Positions 59,708 through 64,000 of a DNA stretch of 64,000 nucleotides are shown in pieces. Location of the stretch: positions 6,386,001 through 6,450,000 of the forward strand of contig JACDQD010000104.1 of assembly GCA_019843655.1 (NCBI GenBank), given 5' to 3'. Positions within the stretch are counted from its first letter, which is position 1; every line of letters starts with the position of its first letter. The notes beneath the pieces were generated by a model that saw only the letters and a program-made list of their open reading frames with translations, was not told where the DNA came from and searched no databases. Both the position numbers and the translations under genes were made by a program. Origin of the DNA: Lethocerus indicus. Its lineage: Eukaryota; Arthropoda; Insecta; Hemiptera; Belostomatidae.

Positions 59708-61038
59708 CATATCCGTGAATATAAGTCTGGAATGTGTATAACACATTATAAGGATGATTATTACTATCACTTTAGTTTCTTCTATTAAACGTTACTCATT
59801 CTAGCAGTAGTTACTAACGATTTTTAGTACATATTCCTCGAACACTATAAAACATGAAGCACCGAACGCATAAGATGACTCCGGTTAGTTTTGTAAAAAT
59901 AAATGGCAAGAAAAAACAAATAAATACAACGCGTTCCTCGGGTGTAAACGCTCGCGACGATAAGTAGGAGAGATGTATAAAGGTGAATTTATCTGGTGTG
60001 ATAAGCGCAATGCTCTCGGGGGATGGAGGCTCCCTATACATGAACAGATAAAACCAGCCGCAGATTTATTACACTTCCAATTCCTCGACCTTGCGCCACA
60101 GTCATAATAAGCGCAGGACACTACTACGACAACAGTATATCAGAACTATTGCCGATAGCCTTTGCCATTATAATTTACAATAATAATTACGAATAGTAAT
60201 TATGTTAGTGGCAAATAACGATAGAACGGATGCCCGTCCGATTCATATTGTTCCTCGTTATGCAGTATCAAAAGATATATTTAAAACAGTAATTTTTTTT
60301 CCAAAGGTACGATCGTCTGACACCAGTCACGTTTCTGGTCCGCCGGCAGACCGGTTTCGGCATACGCCACATCGTCACCGCCTAAATAGAGGCGTTAGGA
60401 AAGTTTAGGTTAGGTAACGGTTAATCACATACCACCGGTACTACATTGCTCGGCTGAGAGCCCGAGTTACGAAAAATACCACTCTAATATAAGAGGTGGG
60501 TTTAGTTTGTAAATATTTTATATAGTGTTTAATCTAAAGAACGTTCGTTCTTTTGTGAGCGGAAGACACCTAGTTGTTCCATCGATGTTCCTCCTCCGGT
60601 AAACATTAAGGGTAACTAACTTCAGTATTTACGTAGTGACGATCGTATTACGCCAAAACATGTCTACCAGAGGACCAAAACCTCGAGTGGTGACAAACAA
60701 TCATACCTTTGATAGAAAAACAGTAGTCCTGAACTCTGGTAATACCACTAAACCTCACAGACCACCCTTTAAATCGTTTCTGAACGTTTTCAACAAACAA
60801 CAGTGGATCTCAAATAACACTCTACGAAATTCAATTGGATGATAATTTCTGTTAAATCCAATTCATAATTGTAGGAGTAGTTAATGTGAGTGGGTCTGAA
60901 CACTAAAAGAAGCGCGTCGTTAACCCGAGGTCTAGAACAATGGGCGACCCCCTAGAGACCGGCGGCGAGTGATCGCAGGGTATCATTCATCAGGCCCATA
61001 ATATAAACAGGGGGATACCAGAGGGTCCTCTAGCCACA
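59708..61038. other. Non-coding stretch
   Basis: Mixed composition, with short unrecognised frames. It contains the second copy of the 21-base repeat (60802-60822) and a GC-rich patch from 60950 on. Confidence 0.5.
60802..60822 (+). repeat. 21-base direct repeat, copy 2
   Basis: Identical over 21 bases to 47612-47632, in the same orientation, with unrelated flanks on both sides. It lies near the end of an unrecognised 68-codon plus-strand frame (60636-60842), whereas copy 1 lies in an open frame on the opposite strand, so shared coding is not the explanation. Confidence 0.85.
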
Positions 61039-61070
61039 CTACTACTACTACTACTACTACTATTACTACC
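61039..61070. repeat. (ACT)n trinucleotide repeat
   Basis: About ten ACT/CTA units with one TTA interruption. On the minus strand it reads as Val repeats in a chance frame. Confidence 0.9.
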
Positions 61071-64000
61071 GGTGAGGGTGACTGGATGGGCACCTCTTGT
61101 CTAATACCTACCCCGGCCCCCGCGACGCCCTTAAGAGGCGTTAGATTGATGGCACCCCCCGACCGACCAACCCCCAATGGGGGGCTAACGATCCCAGGCC
61201 CCTTACCACCAATTATCTAATTGCCTTCCATCAAACACTCACTCCGCCATAGTTCAACGTATTTATCAAACCTGTCCACGGGTCAAAACAATGAAAACAA
61301 ATTGCTACTTCTAAAACCCAAAATGTGATGTTCCGTTTTAAAATATACGCATCACTACGTAGCGCTCATTATTTTTATAACTCGAGATTTTTATTGACGG
61401 AAGGATAGAAACCTCTCAAAAAAATACTGCCTATAAAATATACTGTCCAGAATATATTACTTCCGGTGATGATTTAACAATATTTTTTTAAATTTCTGTC
61501 AATATAGGAATGTATCTAAGATTGCTATAATTATAAATTAATATCGGCATTAATCCTGCAATAAGGTTCTGTTATAACCTTCAGACATTCGGGGCAAGAA
61601 ACTTCTGTCTTAATGTTCAATTTCGTTCGTGAAACAAAAAATGTAAAACGCGCAGTGTTACAAATATTATAATAATAGTAGTGATAGAGTTCATTATCTC
61701 ACGACATAAATTGTTCATGTCTTCTGTTCACAGCAACCTATATCATATTGTATTTATAACTATATAATGAAATCGATTAAGATAATTTAAAATAAAGGTT
61801 AAAGCATATTATGTTTTGGGGATTACAGGATTTACTCCAAAAATTAGGAAGGCGGATGTACCAAAACAGGGTCGAATGTAGCCGAAGGCATTGAATGTCG
61901 ACGATTGAATCAACAGGATATTTGGGTCGTCCCGTTTTTTCTCCCTCCCGCTCGAAATAGGCCGCAAAATTAAATATCACTTCCCGGCCAATTATCAATC
62001 GGCCTCGAACAATAATAGTTGACAACGGAAGACTCGCAAGGACGTGCGCACTCGAAATTAAAACATCGTTGGCAGAGCGGGGGTAATGGGACGTTGTTGA
62101 ACCGAACCGACCAGCAAAACGGACAAACAACGCGTCTTCAGGGGCAACGAAAATAGCAGCTGCACTCAAAAATGTTCCAAGGCATATCGGAAAATTGTTT
62201 GAACGAAGTGACATAGAGAGAAAGTAATATCCGAGACATCTAGAAGTATTTTTTCACCTGCACTGTGCATTCAATTCCATCCAGAACCTAGGTTTTATCT
62301 TAGATCCACTAGTACGGTCATTTTACGTAACATAGCCGCTAAACAGACTCCCACCGTCAGTACAAGGAATTATACGCTTAAACAGCCTGTAATTTAAAAA
62401 CAAAACAACCAAAAGTTCCATTAAACCGCCACCAGTGGAGCAAGGATGATCGAATTACTGAATACAGCCTGAAAATATAGCATTCCCTCCATTGCATTAA
62501 AATACAAATAAGGTATGATTTTATATTATCATTATTCTATAAGGCAGCTTTATAGTCTTAGGTGTTGAAATCTATGAATTTACGGTTAAGAAACTTCCTA
62601 GTTTCTTCAAAAGGCAAACCAAGTAAACCGGAATTATGAATCATTATATCTGTCAAAACTAACAGCGACAAAATAAAAGAAGGGAGTATAGACATATGTA
62701 TTGGCCGTATACAGACGTTAAACTCCGTTTAACGTACGACGAAGACAAAAAAAGTATTATATTTTTTTAAGTATGTTCTGAATAAGTGTTTGTTACGCGA
62801 TGTTGATTTACATACTTATCGAGATAATCGCGTTATTCATGCTCATGGTTAATGAATTAACCTTAACTACGACATCCCGACCGCTAGGGACAGTACATTT
62901 TCCACCTGGCGGACTCGCCTAATTGTTCCGACCTTGTATCCCTCCGTCCTGTCATAAATTTATCGATTATTCCCTAACCGAGCAGATAAGACGTATAAGT
63001 TCCAGTGAATATTTCCAATGAGTTTCTTTATTCTTATCTCAATACACTGCAATCCGGAGTTGTACTTGTGCACAGAGTTATACTGTTTTCCACACCTATT
63101 GATTATTTTCAATATTTTTCAATTGTAGTACAATAAATAGAGTAGCATGAATTCCTGAAAAGTCATTTCCCATAACGTTTATGACGTATGAAAATAATTT
63201 CTCAAAAAATTGGAGGAATATCAAAAATTGAACAAAACGTGTGCATTTTTATCATCTGTTAATAAATCTGAAAAGCCGACTATTTCGAGCTAGGGAATAC
63301 GTTTCATATCATAAATTCTTGATAAAGTACCTGAGATTGGTGGGTACTTTAAACTTGAAATTTTAATCATCAAATTTTTGTTATAACGATTCCGTACGGT
63401 GCATCGGACGGATTGTAATGATTTCATAGGTGAGTCAAAGGTGGCAAAGCCAGCTACACAGCCACCGCAACCCACCGAAACCGCACGAACATCAAGAGCC
63501 CCTATGCACTTTTGGAATTCGAAAGCCTATTCGCCAATGTATCAATTCTAACTATATCTCGAGTGTATTTAGTTCATTTTGAAAAATGTAGGTTAGTAAG
63601 ACAACAATAAATCTACGGGCATTTATCAGGCAGTGTACTCAATATATTAAACAACAGCGAAGTGATATATGTAACACTTAGGTAAAGTGAAATAGACTGG
63701 AAAAACGGAAATCGTTGTAGATGAGAGATAAACTAGTTTTATCTATCATAGAAATCATATTTTCCTAAATGGCACAGACAATAATTTACTATTCTTATAT
63801 TCTTGAACCGAACCATTTCAATGACGCTGCATTCATTGCAGTTAAGAACGTCTACCTATAAATAATGATCAACATAATTAGGCTTCTTACATTACTCCAA
63901 ATGGTCAATTATGAAAGAAAAATAATAATGAAACTGAGTATAACGAAATTGAGAAAGCTCAAGACGAGCTAACGATCGATCGGGAGGAGTTTGAGAGAGC
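61071..64000. other. AT-rich non-coding stretch to window end
   Basis: A GC-rich patch at 61080-61210 contains G- and C-runs, and a mixed patch lies at 61900-62170. The 145-codon minus frame at 61777-62214 has no recognised domain. I see no gene, repeat array or mobile element in the remainder. Confidence 0.5.

Noticed and set aside
60405..60417. TTTAGGTTAGGTAAC as a possible insect telomeric (TTAGG) repeat
   Set aside because: Only two units, expected by chance; no array.
1..64000. Known microRNA seeds, rRNA, snRNA, CRISPR arrays and prokaryotic operons
   Set aside because: I looked for familiar insect microRNAs (let-7, miR-1, miR-9, miR-10, bantam and others), repeated-spacer arrays and bacterial gene organisation and saw none.

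Overview
The window reads as non-coding nuclear DNA from a eukaryote, most likely an insect. No open reading frame in 64 kb exceeds about 200 codons. None of the longer ones shows a family I recognise, and several run straight through microsatellites. There are no bacterial operons or ribosome-binding sites. Instead there are long dinucleotide arrays ((GA)n, (AT)n, (CA)n), recurrent G or C homopolymers, tRNA-like Pol III sequences, and remnants of the piggyBac and mariner DNA transposon superfamilies. CpG dinucleotides look common rather than depleted, which argues against a vertebrate. Species and order cannot be fixed from the sequence. I found no exon, rRNA gene or intact tRNA gene that I can support.

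Layout. 1-1.0 kb is a CpG-containing segment with a TC array and a TATA-like motif, the only place that vaguely resembles a promoter. 1.0-11.7 kb is AT-rich background with (AT)n arrays and a purine/pyrimidine foldback at 4.86-5.18 kb that encloses a near-perfect RFX X-box palindrome. 11.7-17.2 kb holds two tRNA-related elements and the clearest mobile element of the window, a 578-bp piggyBac-type MITE at 16572-17149 with TTAA duplications and 16-bp inverted ends. 17.2-31.6 kb is background with small hairpins, a well-paired T-arm-like motif at 20.98 kb, a (CA)18 array and a homeodomain-site-rich block at 24.3-24.6 kb. 31.6-32.1 kb is a second GA-array/X-box/AT-array module that resembles the one at 5 kb. 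32.3-32.6 kb is a compositionally distinct unidentified island. 34.8 kb has an (AT)24(GT)17 compound microsatellite, 36.6 kb a mariner-like terminus, and 37.8-37.96 kb a pyrimidine/purine foldback with (GA)36. From 43 to 54 kb there are several GC- and CpG-rich islands (43.0-43.5, 47.1-47.7, 53.2-53.6 kb). 59.55-59.71 kb is a 162-bp mariner-type MITE.

There are no recognisable genes to work together. The plausible biology is regulatory or structural: this could be an intergenic region or a large intron. The observations most worth a check are the repeated GA-array plus X-box module (5.0 and 31.9 kb), a 21-base exact match between 47.6 and 60.8 kb without flanking similarity, and the two intact-ended MITEs.
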